DNA of 64,000 nucleotides from contig OY970206.1 in the NCBI GenBank assembly GCA_963708425.1, positions 2,852,001 to 2,916,000 of the forward strand, given 5' to 3'. Below, piece after piece: positions 8,558 to 17,055 of this stretch. Under the pieces are notes generated by a model that did not search any database, was not told the origin of the DNA, and saw only the letters and a list, made by a program, of their open reading frames with translations. The position numbers were made by a program, and so were the translations under genes. The DNA comes from JACMNW01 sp963708425. GTDB taxonomy: Bacteria > Pseudomonadota > Alphaproteobacteria > Rhodobacterales > Rhodobacteraceae. Numbering within the stretch: position 1 is the first letter of the stretch; each line of letters begins with the position of its first letter.

Positions 8558-9364
8558 TCAGGCACGACCTGCGGGCCAGTCATGGCCTTCGTCAAAGCCA
8601 TCGCGCGCCCAACGGTAAAGGGCATCATATAGTGCTATGCCAGCGTCAAGTTGAGCGAGGTCATCGCGGTACATTCGCGACAGGCCAACAGAAATGGCCA
8701 GCAAACCAGCGGCTTGTGGGGCAAGATCGTGATGGTCAGTATCTGCGCCGCGTACGACTGTGGCCAGACGGTCCAGTGCGGGGGTGGACAGGCCAAATTC
8801 GGTGATCATGGTATCGAAGGTGCAGGTATCGCCACGGTGGCTCCAATACGCGCCTTCGATGTCAAACGGGGTGGCGTCGAAGCGGATGGCGACATCGGCA
8901 ACTTCGGCGGGGGTGACGAACAGGAAACGGGCCGTGGGGTCGACGAAACGGCGGATCAGCCATGGGCAGGCGATACGGTCGATCTTGGGACGGTGACGGG
9001 TGACCCACAGGTTTGTGGGCGGCAGGGCGGCGGCGGGGACCATGGGCAGATCGGCTGCAACCCAAGCCTCGGTGCCGCCTTCCAGAGATTCTGCGGCGGC
9101 GCCGTGGGTACGCAGCAGGGCGGCGGCACCTTCGGATAGTTTTTGGCCGCGCTGGCAGATGACAACGACACGTTGGCGCTTAAGCTGTTGTGCTAGCGCG
9201 TCTATTTCCTTGTGCGCATGGCGAATGGCGGTTGGGATCAGCCTTGGATTGGCGGCAAAATCATCGGGGATGCGCACATCGATGATGACCGGGGCATCGG
9301 GGGTGCCGATCAGGCGGGCGAGTTGGGCGGGTGAAATTTGAGCGGGGCCGGGCATAGCTGGCAT
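8558..9364 (-). CDS. Rhodanese-ChrB fusion protein
   Basis: 268 residues in two parts. Residues 1-115 form a rhodanese-like domain with a candidate active cysteine in VVICQRGQKL. Residues 120-268 match the ChrB C-terminal domain (WVTRHRPKIDRIACPWLIRRFVD). ChrB proteins regulate or assist chromate resistance, and this gene sits immediately upstream of chrA. No helix-turn-helix is evident, so a sensor or sulfur-transfer role is as likely as direct DNA binding. Confidence 0.85.
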   Translation of the reverse strand: MPAMPGPAQISPAQLARLIGTPDAPVIIDVRIPDDFAANPRLIPTAIRHAHKEIDALAQQLKRQRVVVICQRGQKLSEGAAALLRTHGAAAESLEGGTEAWVAADLPMVPAAALPPTNLWVTRHRPKIDRIACPWLIRRFVDPTARFLFVTPAEVADVAIRFDATPFDIEGAYWSHRGDTCTFDTMITEFGLSTPALDRLATVVRGADTDHHDLAPQAAGLLAISVGLSRMYRDDLAQLDAGIALYDALYRWARDGFDEGHDWPAGRA

Positions 9365-9446
9365 CCTTGATCAAGGGGTGAAAAGGGATGCGATGCTGCG
9401 GCTGCCGCCTCACGGGGCGTTCGCGGACCCCATGGCTATTAAAGTA

Positions 9447-9471
9447 AACTATGGCACATAGTTCCGTCAAG
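9447..9471 (-). promoter_or_regulatory. Candidate chrBA promoter with operator palindrome
   Basis: On the minus strand a TTGACG hexamer (9466-9471) is followed 18 bases later by TACTTT, plausible -35 and -10 boxes. Within the spacer lies an exact inverted repeat, AACTATG-GCA-CATAGTT (9447-9463), seven-base arms with a three-base spacer. An operator between -35 and -10 fits repression relieved by chromate. The binding protein is not identified. Confidence 0.55.
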
Positions 9472-9479
9472 GCAGACGA

Positions 9480-10151
9480 TTATCCGATGACCTTGGAAAT
9501 TTCGCGCAGGATCTTTTCCCGGATGGCGCGGGGGTAATCTTGCAGGCCGCGTGCGGTCATCACGAAGCCGCCTTTGGTGATGACCCAGTTTTGGTAATAG
9601 CGAGTGACAGGGGCGGAGTTGCCCATGTCTTCGATGGCGATGGCGTTAATTTCTATGTCCATTGCTTGGGTGCGGGCCCTTGCCTGAGCATCGGTGTAGC
9701 CGGAGTTTTCGGGACCGTCGCCGGAGATATCTATGACTTTGCGTTGGCAATCGCCGACGGCTGTGAACTGTGCAGCAGAGAAATCTATTGCCTCGCCAAC
9801 AGCCGTATCCGACGCCGAAAAAGCGCGTGGCTGGGCGGCGGCGGCGGCGGCAAAGCGGCGCACGTCTGCGTGGCTGAGCATGCGTTTCCAAGGTAGAACA
9901 AGGGCTTGCCGACCAACGCCGGACCAGTGCACCACGGCCAATGCCATTTGGCCGGCGACCAAAGTATCAGCAATGGCATCGTCATTCAGCGCCAATGCCA
10001 AGCCTTGGATCTGGATTGCGTATTCACCCGCGTCGATGGAACCGGAGATATCGATGGACAGCAAAAGAGCCGTTTCGCAGGCGTTGGCCTGCGGGGCGAG
10101 GCACAGGCACAGGGCGAGCAGGCGTAGCATTGGGTTAAGCTGCACGGGCAT
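9480..10151 (-). CDS. Secreted DUF1194 (vWA-like) protein
   Basis: 223 residues beginning with a signal peptide (MLRLLALCLCLAPQANA; an in-frame start at 10130 is possible). The mature protein opens with ALLLSIDISGSIDAGEY, a DxSGS metal-site motif typical of von Willebrand A folds. It continues as a DUF1194 domain (VIDISGDGPENSGY). It is probably periplasmic. The family has no firmly known role, though vWA domains usually mediate metal-dependent protein contacts. It lies directly downstream of ssrA on the same strand. Confidence 0.8.
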   Translation of the reverse strand: MPVQLNPMLRLLALCLCLAPQANACETALLLSIDISGSIDAGEYAIQIQGLALALNDDAIADTLVAGQMALAVVHWSGVGRQALVLPWKRMLSHADVRRFAAAAAAQPRAFSASDTAVGEAIDFSAAQFTAVGDCQRKVIDISGDGPENSGYTDAQARARTQAMDIEINAIAIEDMGNSAPVTRYYQNWVITKGGFVMTARGLQDYPRAIREKILREISKVIG

Positions 10152-10169
10152 CTTGGTTAAGGCAAGAGG

Positions 10170-10491
10170 ATTAAGTGCAGGCTTCTGTTGCCAGGTGCCT
10201 GCGAACCCCGCCTTACGCTGCTAAGCGCAAGGACTTAGTTTCGGCGACCCGAACTGCTTACGCAGCAAGAGCCATTGCCGGAGCACGGTTGTCATTGGCA
10301 ACTGTACATTTGGTCCGATAACGGTGGTACCTACCGAGCAAAAGCTGGCCCCTTTAGACGTTCGTCGATCCTATTTCGACCCCATCCGCCCCCAATGAAG
10401 GAGTAGTTTGGTGGAGTCGCCGGGTACCGCCCCCGGGTCCGAGCCGCGTATTACGGGTGCGTTTATCGCCATATTTCCGGTTGCCCGGAAC
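10170..10491 (-). ncRNA. ssrA: Circularly permuted two-piece tmRNA
   Basis: Read on the minus strand, the acceptor piece comes first and ends CCGGCGACTCCACCA with the CCA at 10411-10409. A 15-base linker (10408-10394) follows. The coding piece then starts at 10393 (GGGGGCGGATGGGG). The tag frame at 10299-10258 encodes ANDNRAPAMALAA and a stop. A hairpin at 10202-10177 closes the coding piece; its exact end is approximate. This permuted order is characteristic of alphaproteobacteria. tmRNA rescues stalled ribosomes and tags products for ClpXP, linking it to the SspB gene nearby. Confidence 0.95.
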
Positions 10492-10497
10492 ACTGCC

Positions 10498-10526
10498 AAT
10501 ATAGGGGCAGGGGGGCCGGGCTGCAA
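10498..10526 (-). promoter_or_regulatory. ssrA promoter
   Basis: TTGCAG (10526-10521) and TATATT (10503-10498) on the minus strand are separated by exactly 17 bases, a good match to a housekeeping sigma promoter. Transcription would begin near 10491, just where the acceptor piece of the tmRNA should start. Confidence 0.75.
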
Positions 10527-10641
10527 GCGGTTCGGGGCGGTGATGTGGTGTATGTTTTCCGTGCACCTTGCGTATGACATCCGTGCATACGAAATGCGGC
10601 ACGTTGTTTTGCCGGATTTGCGCGAAACCGGGGCGGGCAAA

Positions 10642-10680
10642 TGAAAAAGGCCCGCGCGGGGCGATTGCGCGGGCCTTTCA
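10642..10680 (-). terminator. Rho-independent terminator of the binding-protein gene
   Basis: A nine-base-pair G+C-rich stem (GGCCCGCGC / GCGCGGGCC) with a nine-base loop is followed on the minus strand by TTTTT. Flanking TGAAA/TTTCA extends the symmetry, so it may also work on the plus strand. It lies 21 bases past the stop of the gene at 10701 and insulates ssrA. Confidence 0.9.
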
Positions 10681-10700
10681 TTTTTCAGGTTTAGCTAAGA

Positions 10701-11753
10701 TCAGAACCCGGCTTTGATGTCTTCAAACTCGGCCAGCATCCGGTCACGCATCGCGGTGGAAATTGGCACCTGCGGCAGCAGGGTTGTGTCGATCGGGCTG
10801 ACACCTGCGGCCACAAGTGCTGCTGGGTCGAGCTTGGCCATACCGGCATCATTTGAATGGGCATAGCCCAAGCTATCGAGGAGCGCTTGGGGCGACGTCT
10901 GAGACAAAAGGGAATTGGCGAAGTCATAGGCTTTGTCTTCGCTGCCAGGGCCGTCTTTCATGTTAACCAGACCGCAAAAAAAGATACTGACACCTTCGGT
11001 TGGCTGGCGCTGAAAGCCGACTGGGAAATCTTCGGACCGCAGCAGAGCAAAGGCATCGTTCCACGACCACGCCACCTGCACCTCGCCCGTTGCAATCAAC
11101 TGGGTCAATTGGGATGGATCGGACCAATAGGCGCGCACGTTTTGATGGGCTTCACGCAGCCAAGCGGCGGCGGCTGCGAACTGCTCTTCGGTCACGGTGG
11201 TCCAATCGGAGACACCAGTTGCCAGAAGCGCCAGCGACCAGACATCGTCGGTGTTGTCGGGCAGCGAAATGCGGTCTTTGTATTTCGGGTCCAGGAACAC
11301 CGACAGCGAGGCCACGTCTTCAGCCGGGACGGTTTCAGAGTTATAGAGCGTGGCAGTATACGCATAGTCGGTTGGCAAGAACCAAACGCCTTCGTCATCA
11401 ACGAAGTCCTTCGAGGCCAACAAACGCGGCGCGATGTTTGCATATTCCGGGATCTTGCTGACGTCCCAAGGTTCGATCAAGCCAGCGGCCCGGTATTTGG
11501 GCACCATCTGCGAGCAGGGGTGTGTGATATCGGCCTTGAAGCCGGAGGACACCTTCTGGAAGGCCTCGTCATCGTCGGCAAAGAACGAGTAGGTCGGCAT
11601 TGCGCCATTTTTTTCGATATACGAGGTGTTGAGACCTTCGATTTCCCAACCGGCCCAGTCGAACACGGTCAGTTCTGGGTCACCCGCAAAAGCGGGTATC
11701 GACAGGCCAAGCACACAAGTGGCGCTTGCCAAAAGAAGGGATGATCTTTTCAT
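10701..11753 (-). CDS. Periplasmic polyamine-type solute-binding protein
   Basis: 350 residues with a clear signal peptide (cleavage predicted after AFA, residue 23). The mature start ELTVFDWAGWE, and the pattern DITHPCSQMVPKYRAAGLIEPWDVSKIPEY, resemble PotD-like proteins of the spermidine/putrescine ABC family. GGAG precedes the ATG. No permease or ATPase gene is adjacent, so it is an orphan here, ending in its own terminator. The ligand cannot be read from sequence. Confidence 0.8.
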   Translation of the reverse strand: MKRSSLLLASATCVLGLSIPAFAGDPELTVFDWAGWEIEGLNTSYIEKNGAMPTYSFFADDDEAFQKVSSGFKADITHPCSQMVPKYRAAGLIEPWDVSKIPEYANIAPRLLASKDFVDDEGVWFLPTDYAYTATLYNSETVPAEDVASLSVFLDPKYKDRISLPDNTDDVWSLALLATGVSDWTTVTEEQFAAAAAWLREAHQNVRAYWSDPSQLTQLIATGEVQVAWSWNDAFALLRSEDFPVGFQRQPTEGVSIFFCGLVNMKDGPGSEDKAYDFANSLLSQTSPQALLDSLGYAHSNDAGMAKLDPAALVAAGVSPIDTTLLPQVPISTAMRDRMLAEFEDIKAGF

Positions 11754-11970
11754 TTTTGCTCCAACTAAGTTTCAGACACGGCGGCCTTCCCCAAGGCACC
11801 ACGCTATTGTGACACGCTAGATTAGCTCTGGCGCTTGCTCAAGCACCCATTAAGGATGGTGCACCGAGTGATGCGAGACAAGGGAACAGGCAGATGATTT
11901 CCGTAACGATGTCGAAACTTGCCGTATTGATGTGCGCCGTACCGTGTGGCTGCGCAAATCAGTTGCAAGC

Positions 11971-12480
11971 ATGATCAGCCCGCTTTGGTGCCGCACCATG
12001 GCGCGGTATAACCTTTGGCAGAACCGGGCGATCATTGCTGCGGCAGACCCGCTTGGCCTCGTGAAGCGCCAGGAGGACAAAGCGGCACCATTTGGGTCTA
12101 TTGCGGGGACGCTTTCGCATCTGTTGTGGACAGACCGGGTCTGGATGGCACGGCTTGATGGGGGGCACGCACCAGACGGCAAGTTGGCCAATAGCGGGAC
12201 GCAGTTTCGAGATTGGCAGATTTACCGGGCGGAGCGGGCGCAGACCGACACGCGTATTCTGGATTGGGCCTCTGGTCTTGATGATGCGGCGCTGGAGGGA
12301 GAGCTGTTCTGGATGTCAAAATCTGCGGAACGGCAAGTGTCGCGACCGATGGCGATTTGCGTGACGCATTTCTTTGTGCAGCAAGCTCATCATCGAGGAG
12401 CGGTTCACGCGCTGATGACGGCTGCAGGGGCTACGCCAGAGGATAGTGCGCTGTTCTTGATGCCGGACTTGTTGGAGTAG
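11971..12480 (+). CDS. DinB family protein
   Basis: 169 residues forming the four-helix DinB/YfiT-type bundle. Likely metal-ligand histidines are in GTLSHLLWTDRVW and THFFVQQAHHRG. The opening RTMARYNLWQNRAI is typical of the family. These proteins are metal-dependent and often act as thiol transferases, though the substrate here is unknown. The frame extends to 11932, but the ATG at 11971 aligns best with the family start. It stands alone between divergent and downstream genes. Confidence 0.8.
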   Translation: MISPLWCRTMARYNLWQNRAIIAAADPLGLVKRQEDKAAPFGSIAGTLSHLLWTDRVWMARLDGGHAPDGKLANSGTQFRDWQIYRAERAQTDTRILDWASGLDDAALEGELFWMSKSAERQVSRPMAICVTHFFVQQAHHRGAVHALMTAAGATPEDSALFLMPDLLE

Positions 12481-12552
12481 CGGCGAAAGTGCGCGCTCTT
12501 GATTGGTAAGGAACAAATCGGCGCGAAGCGCCGGGCAGCAATGGGAAGACCG

Positions 12553-13791
12553 ATGACTCAACTTGATATGAACTTCGTACGGGCCCAGTTTCCGGCCTTT
12601 GCGGCACCATTGACCGCTGGTCAGGCGTTTTTTGAAAATGCGGGCGGGTCATATCCGTGCCGTCAGGTGGTGGACCGGCTGACCCGGTTTTATACCGAAC
12701 GTAAGGTGCAGCCCTATTCGCCCTATGCTGCGTCCCAGGCCGGGGGTGCCGAAATGGACGAGGCGCGGGTGCGGTTGGCGGCGCTGATGGGGGTAGAGAC
12801 GGACGAGCTGTCTTTCGGGCCATCGACCAGCACGAATACCTATGTCTTGGCGCAAGCGGTACGCAAATGGCTGATGGCGGCGGGCGGGGCGGTGGTGGTG
12901 ACCAATCAGGACCACGAGGCCAACTCGGGCGTCTGGCGGCGGTTGGCGGAGGACGGGATCGAGGTGCGCGAGTGGAAGATTGATCCGGAAACCGGGCATC
13001 TGGATACTGGTGATCTGGCGGCATTGCTGGATGACGGCAAAGTGCGGCTGGTGTGTTTTCCGCATTGTTCCAACGTGGTGGCAGAGATCAATCCAGTGGC
13101 CGAGATTTGCGCGATGGTGCGGGCGGCGGGGGGATATACTTGCGTCGACGGTGTCAGCTATGCCCCGCATGGGTTGCCGGATGTGCGCGGGTTGGGGGCG
13201 GATGTGTATCTTTTTTCGGCGTATAAGACCTATGGGCCGCATCAGGGCATCATGACGATCACGCGCAGCTTTGGGGCGGTGCTGCCAGCGCAGGGGCATT
13301 GGTTCAATGCGGACACCTTGTACAAGCGGTTTACGCCATCGGGGCCGGATCATGCGCAGATCGCGGCTTGTGCGGGGATGGCGGATTATGTCGATGCGCT
13401 TTATGCGCGGCATTTTGGGGCGGGGGTTGCGACGCCAGTGGCGCGCAACGCGGCGGTGCATGATCTGATGCGGGCGCAGGAGATTGCGGTGACGGCACCG
13501 CTGCTGGATTATCTGGCGGCGCGCAATGACGTGCGGCTGATTGGGCCTCGGTTCGCCAAGGACCGGGCGCCGACGGTGGCGGTGGCCTTGATGAATGGCG
13601 TGCCGGAGGAGCTTGCCGCGCGGTTGGCCAAGCATGGGGTGAATTGCTGGGGCGGAGATTTCTATGCCTTGCGGCCATTAGAAGCGATGGGCATTGATGT
13701 GCAAACCGGCGTGTTGCGGATGAGTTTGGTGCATTACACCAGTGCGGACGATGTCGCGCGATTGATCAAGGCACTGGATGCGGAGCTGTGA
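12553..13791 (+). CDS. Cysteine desulfurase-like class V aminotransferase
   Basis: A 412-residue PLP enzyme. It has an FFENAGGSYPC opening, the NQDHEANSG substrate loop, and the PLP-binding lysine in YLFSAYKTYGPHQG. It resembles a SufS-like subfamily that is not part of a Suf or Isc cluster. The start at 12553 has GGAAGA ahead of it; upstream in-frame ATGs lack this. It lies between dinB and phrB and no sulfur-assembly genes are near, so the physiological substrate is open. Confidence 0.82.
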   Translation: MTQLDMNFVRAQFPAFAAPLTAGQAFFENAGGSYPCRQVVDRLTRFYTERKVQPYSPYAASQAGGAEMDEARVRLAALMGVETDELSFGPSTSTNTYVLAQAVRKWLMAAGGAVVVTNQDHEANSGVWRRLAEDGIEVREWKIDPETGHLDTGDLAALLDDGKVRLVCFPHCSNVVAEINPVAEICAMVRAAGGYTCVDGVSYAPHGLPDVRGLGADVYLFSAYKTYGPHQGIMTITRSFGAVLPAQGHWFNADTLYKRFTPSGPDHAQIAACAGMADYVDALYARHFGAGVATPVARNAAVHDLMRAQEIAVTAPLLDYLAARNDVRLIGPRFAKDRAPTVAVALMNGVPEELAARLAKHGVNCWGGDFYALRPLEAMGIDVQTGVLRMSLVHYTSADDVARLIKALDAEL

Positions 13792-13885
13792 GGGCCAGAT
13801 ATTTCTGCCAATTCTAGCGGCAGGGGGTTGATCCGGCAGCGGTCGGCTTAAGTAGTGTCATTATGCGCATGGTTCCAAAGCAAAA

Positions 13886-15298
13886 ATGACTGACACACCG
13901 CTGCTGATATGGTTCCGGCGCGATTTGCGGCTGGGTGATCACCCGATGCTGACGGCGGCTGTGGCCAGTGGGCGACCTTTGGTGCCGATTTTCATTCTTG
14001 ATCCTGAAACGGAGGGCTTGGGGGCGGCGGCGAAGTGGCGGCTGGGGCTGTCTTTGGCGCATTTTGCGGGGCGTCTGGAAGGGTTGGGGGCTCGGCTGAC
14101 GTTTCGGCGTGGGCCTGCTTTGGCGGTGCTGGAGGCGCTGCTAGCAGAAACCGGGGCTGGCGGGGTGCTGTGGTCGCGGCTTTACGATCCGGTATCGAAG
14201 GCGCGGGATGCGGGGGTTAAGGCGGCTTTGAAGGCGCGGGGGGTGCGGGCGGAAAGTTTTCCGGGGCATTTGCTGCATGAGCCTTGGACGGTGGAAACCG
14301 GGCAGGGCGGGTTTTACCGGGTTTACACACCGTTTTGGCGCAGCGTGAAGAACCGCGATGTGGCGGGAGCGGTGATGGCTCCGCGTGCGTTGCGGGGGCC
14401 GGATGTTTGGCCAGCAAGCGAGGAATTGGCCGATTGGCATTTGGGGGCGGCGATGCAGCGCGGGGCGGCGGCGGTGTTGCCTTATCAATGCGTGGGTGAG
14501 GTGGCGGCACAGGCCAAGCTGGATACGTTTCTGGAGGGGCCGATTGACCGATATACGGATGCGCGTAATTTGCCGGATATTCAGGGCACGTCGGGGTTGT
14601 CGCAGAACCTGAGCCTTGGGGAAATTGGGCCGCGCCATGTGTGGCACAGTGCGATGCGGGTTTGGTTGGGCGGCAGTGCCGGGGCCGAGACTTATCTGAA
14701 GGAATTGATCTGGCGCGAGTTTTCCTATCATCTTCTGCACCATACACCGCATATTGCGACGCAAAACTGGCGGTCCGAGTGGGAGGCGTTTCCGTGGCGT
14801 GGCGACAATGACGATGCGGAGCGCTGGCGGCGGGGCATGACCGGCGAGCCGTTTGTCGATGCAGCGATGCGCGAGATGTATGTGACGGGCACGATGCACA
14901 ATCGGGGCCGGATGATCGTTGCGAGTTATCTGACCAAGCATCTGATGACGGATTGGCGTGTCGGGCTGGACTGGTTTGCCGAGTGTCTGACTGACTGGGA
15001 CCCGGCTGCCAACGCGATGGGGTGGCAATGGGCGGCAGGATCAGGACCGGATGCAGCGCCGTATTTTCGCATTTTCAACCCGGCAACGCAGGCGGAAAAG
15101 TTTGATACGGCGGGTCGCTATCGGCAGCACTTTATCGCGGAATTGTCGCGCAGTCCGGGGCCAGAGGCGCTGGCGTTTTTTGAGGCGGTACCACGAAGTT
15201 GGCGGCTTGATCCGGCGCAGGCCTATCCTAAACCAATCGTGGCACTATCTGAAGGTCGCGACCGCGCTTTGGCGGCTTACGCACAACGAAATGCTTGA
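13886..15298 (+). CDS. phrB: Deoxyribodipyrimidine photolyase
   Basis: 470 residues. The N-terminal alpha/beta domain (LIWFRRDLRLGDHPML) binds the antenna cofactor. The C-terminal FAD domain contains the strongly conserved run TGEPFVDAAMREMY, HNRGRMIVASYLTKHL, and NAMGWQWAAGSGPDAAPYFR. It repairs cyclobutane pyrimidine dimers using blue light. Length and motifs fit a class I CPD photolyase. It is followed by CFA synthase on the same strand, a neighbourhood suited to a surface-water organism exposed to light. Confidence 0.95.
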   Translation: MTDTPLLIWFRRDLRLGDHPMLTAAVASGRPLVPIFILDPETEGLGAAAKWRLGLSLAHFAGRLEGLGARLTFRRGPALAVLEALLAETGAGGVLWSRLYDPVSKARDAGVKAALKARGVRAESFPGHLLHEPWTVETGQGGFYRVYTPFWRSVKNRDVAGAVMAPRALRGPDVWPASEELADWHLGAAMQRGAAAVLPYQCVGEVAAQAKLDTFLEGPIDRYTDARNLPDIQGTSGLSQNLSLGEIGPRHVWHSAMRVWLGGSAGAETYLKELIWREFSYHLLHHTPHIATQNWRSEWEAFPWRGDNDDAERWRRGMTGEPFVDAAMREMYVTGTMHNRGRMIVASYLTKHLMTDWRVGLDWFAECLTDWDPAANAMGWQWAAGSGPDAAPYFRIFNPATQAEKFDTAGRYRQHFIAELSRSPGPEALAFFEAVPRSWRLDPAQAYPKPIVALSEGRDRALAAYAQRNA

Positions 15299-15396
15299 GT
15301 GCGAGGGTGTGATCTGTGACGATGCGACAATGGTTGAACTAGCAAAACAGGATGCCGCAAAAGACGGCGTCGCAATAATTTGACGACGGGGAAAAG

Positions 15397-16608
15397 ATGA
15401 CAGTTCTGACGACCACCAAAGGCCAGTCGGGCCTGCCAAGATACTTTGGCCATGCCTATGATGTTGCAAAGAAGTTGGAGCATGGCAGGCTCGATTTTGT
15501 GTTGCCGGATGGTCGCAGATTTCGGGCCGAAGGGCCAAAGCCGGGGCCGGTGGCCGAGATATTGATCCATAACCCGGATACGTTTGCGCGTCTGATCCGT
15601 GAAGGGGATTTAGGGTTTTGTGATGCCTACCTGGAGGGTTGGTGGACCAGCCCTGATTTGCAGGCGTTCATGGATCTGATCCATACCGACAATGACAACG
15701 TCTATGACGGCTATCCGGGTGCGGGCCTGGTGCGGGCGTACGAGAGGACTCGACATTGGCTGCGCGGCAATTCACGGCGGCAGGCGCGCCGGAACATCGC
15801 GCATCACTATGATTTGGGGAATGAGTTTTACGGGCTGTGGCTGGATGAGACGATGACCTATTCATCGGCCAAGTTCGAGACGGGGCAAGAAAGCCTAGAG
15901 CATGCGCAGACGCTGAAATACGCCAGCATGGTTGATCAGATGGGGGCGGTGCCGGGCGACCATGTGCTGGAAATTGGCTGCGGTTGGGGTGGGTTTGCCG
16001 AATATGCGGCAAAGGAACGCGGGCTGCGGGTGACGGGTTTGACCATCAGCCAGGCGCAGCACGACTATGCCGTGGCGCGGATTGCCAAGGCCGGGCTGTC
16101 GGACCGGGTAGAAATAAAGATGCAGGATTACCGTGATGAGCGGGGGTCTTATGACGGCATTGCCAGCATCGAGATGTTCGAGGCGGTGGGAGAGCGGTAT
16201 TGGCCCGTTTATTTCAACGCTTTGCACGACCGGTTGAAACCGGGGGGCAACGCGACGTTGCAGATTATTACCGTGCAGGACAAGCGCTGGCAGGTTTACC
16301 GCCGCGGTGTTGATTTCATTCAGAAATACATCTTTCCGGGGGGGATGCTGCCATCACCCATCGCGCTGCGGCAAGAGGTTATCAAGGCCGGGCTGACAAT
16401 CCGCAGTTCAATCGAGTTTGGCGAAAGCTACAGCCAAACCTTGCGTCGTTGGCATGATACCTTCAACCGACGCTGGGATGAGGTGGCGCATATGGGATTT
16501 GATGATCGGTTTCGGCGGATGTGGAATTTCTATCTGACCTCTTGCGCAGGCGCGTTTCACGGCGGTAACTGCGATGTAACGCAAATCACAGTGACCCGTC
16601 CGAGGTAG
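15397..16608 (+). CDS. cfa: Cyclopropane-fatty-acyl-phospholipid synthase
   Basis: 403 residues. The SAM-binding motif VLEIGCGWGGFAEYAA lies near residue 190. It is preceded by AHHYDLGNEFYGLWLDETMTYS and followed by SIEMFEAVGERYW, both hallmarks of the CFA synthase family. The enzyme methylenates unsaturated acyl chains of membrane lipids using SAM. It precedes the tellurite genes trgA and trgB by a few bases and may be cotranscribed with them. Confidence 0.92.
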   Translation: MTVLTTTKGQSGLPRYFGHAYDVAKKLEHGRLDFVLPDGRRFRAEGPKPGPVAEILIHNPDTFARLIREGDLGFCDAYLEGWWTSPDLQAFMDLIHTDNDNVYDGYPGAGLVRAYERTRHWLRGNSRRQARRNIAHHYDLGNEFYGLWLDETMTYSSAKFETGQESLEHAQTLKYASMVDQMGAVPGDHVLEIGCGWGGFAEYAAKERGLRVTGLTISQAQHDYAVARIAKAGLSDRVEIKMQDYRDERGSYDGIASIEMFEAVGERYWPVYFNALHDRLKPGGNATLQIITVQDKRWQVYRRGVDFIQKYIFPGGMLPSPIALRQEVIKAGLTIRSSIEFGESYSQTLRRWHDTFNRRWDEVAHMGFDDRFRRMWNFYLTSCAGAFHGGNCDVTQITVTRPR

Positions 16609-16614
16609 AAAAAC

Positions 16615-17055
16615 ATGCCCACAGCCGCGAAAATTGTTGGTGCCATTTGCTTTTTGATGTTCGGGGCGATTGCGGCCACGACGGTAAAGCCGGAGCTGCC
16701 AGAGGGCACCCAGTTTGGCTATTTTATAGAGATCAGCGCCTTTATCGGGTTGCTGAATGGGTGGTTCGTGATGGGGCGGCTGGCCGGGCACGGCTACCGT
16801 GATGCGTTGGGGGCGGGGGTGCGTACTGCGATTACCATTGTGATCTGGGCGCTAATTGTTTTTTCTATCAACAAGATGATCATACTATCGACCCAGTTGC
16901 GCTATGATGGCCCGATGGAGGCGGTGACGGCGGCGTTCGGCATTATGCTGGACTATGGCAAGTTGCTGCTGACGCCGGCAATTCTGGGCACTTTTTTTGT
17001 CGGCGGATTGATGGGCGGCGCGGTGACCGAATGGGCCGCAAAGCGCTGGCCATAG
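16615..17055 (+). CDS. trgA: TrgA family membrane protein
   Basis: 146 residues with about four hydrophobic helices. It matches TrgA, described with TrgB as a tellurite-resistance determinant in Rhodobacter sphaeroides. Its 3' end overlaps the start of trgB by 25 bases in another frame. The mechanism of TrgA is not established; it is an inner-membrane protein by its helices. Confidence 0.8.
   Translation: MPTAAKIVGAICFLMFGAIAATTVKPELPEGTQFGYFIEISAFIGLLNGWFVMGRLAGHGYRDALGAGVRTAITIVIWALIVFSINKMIILSTQLRYDGPMEAVTAAFGIMLDYGKLLLTPAILGTFFVGGLMGGAVTEWAAKRWP

Noticed and set aside
10371..10644. Short frames on both strands between 10371 and 10644
   Set aside because: They overlap the tmRNA acceptor piece and its promoter, which explain the sequence better than any protein.
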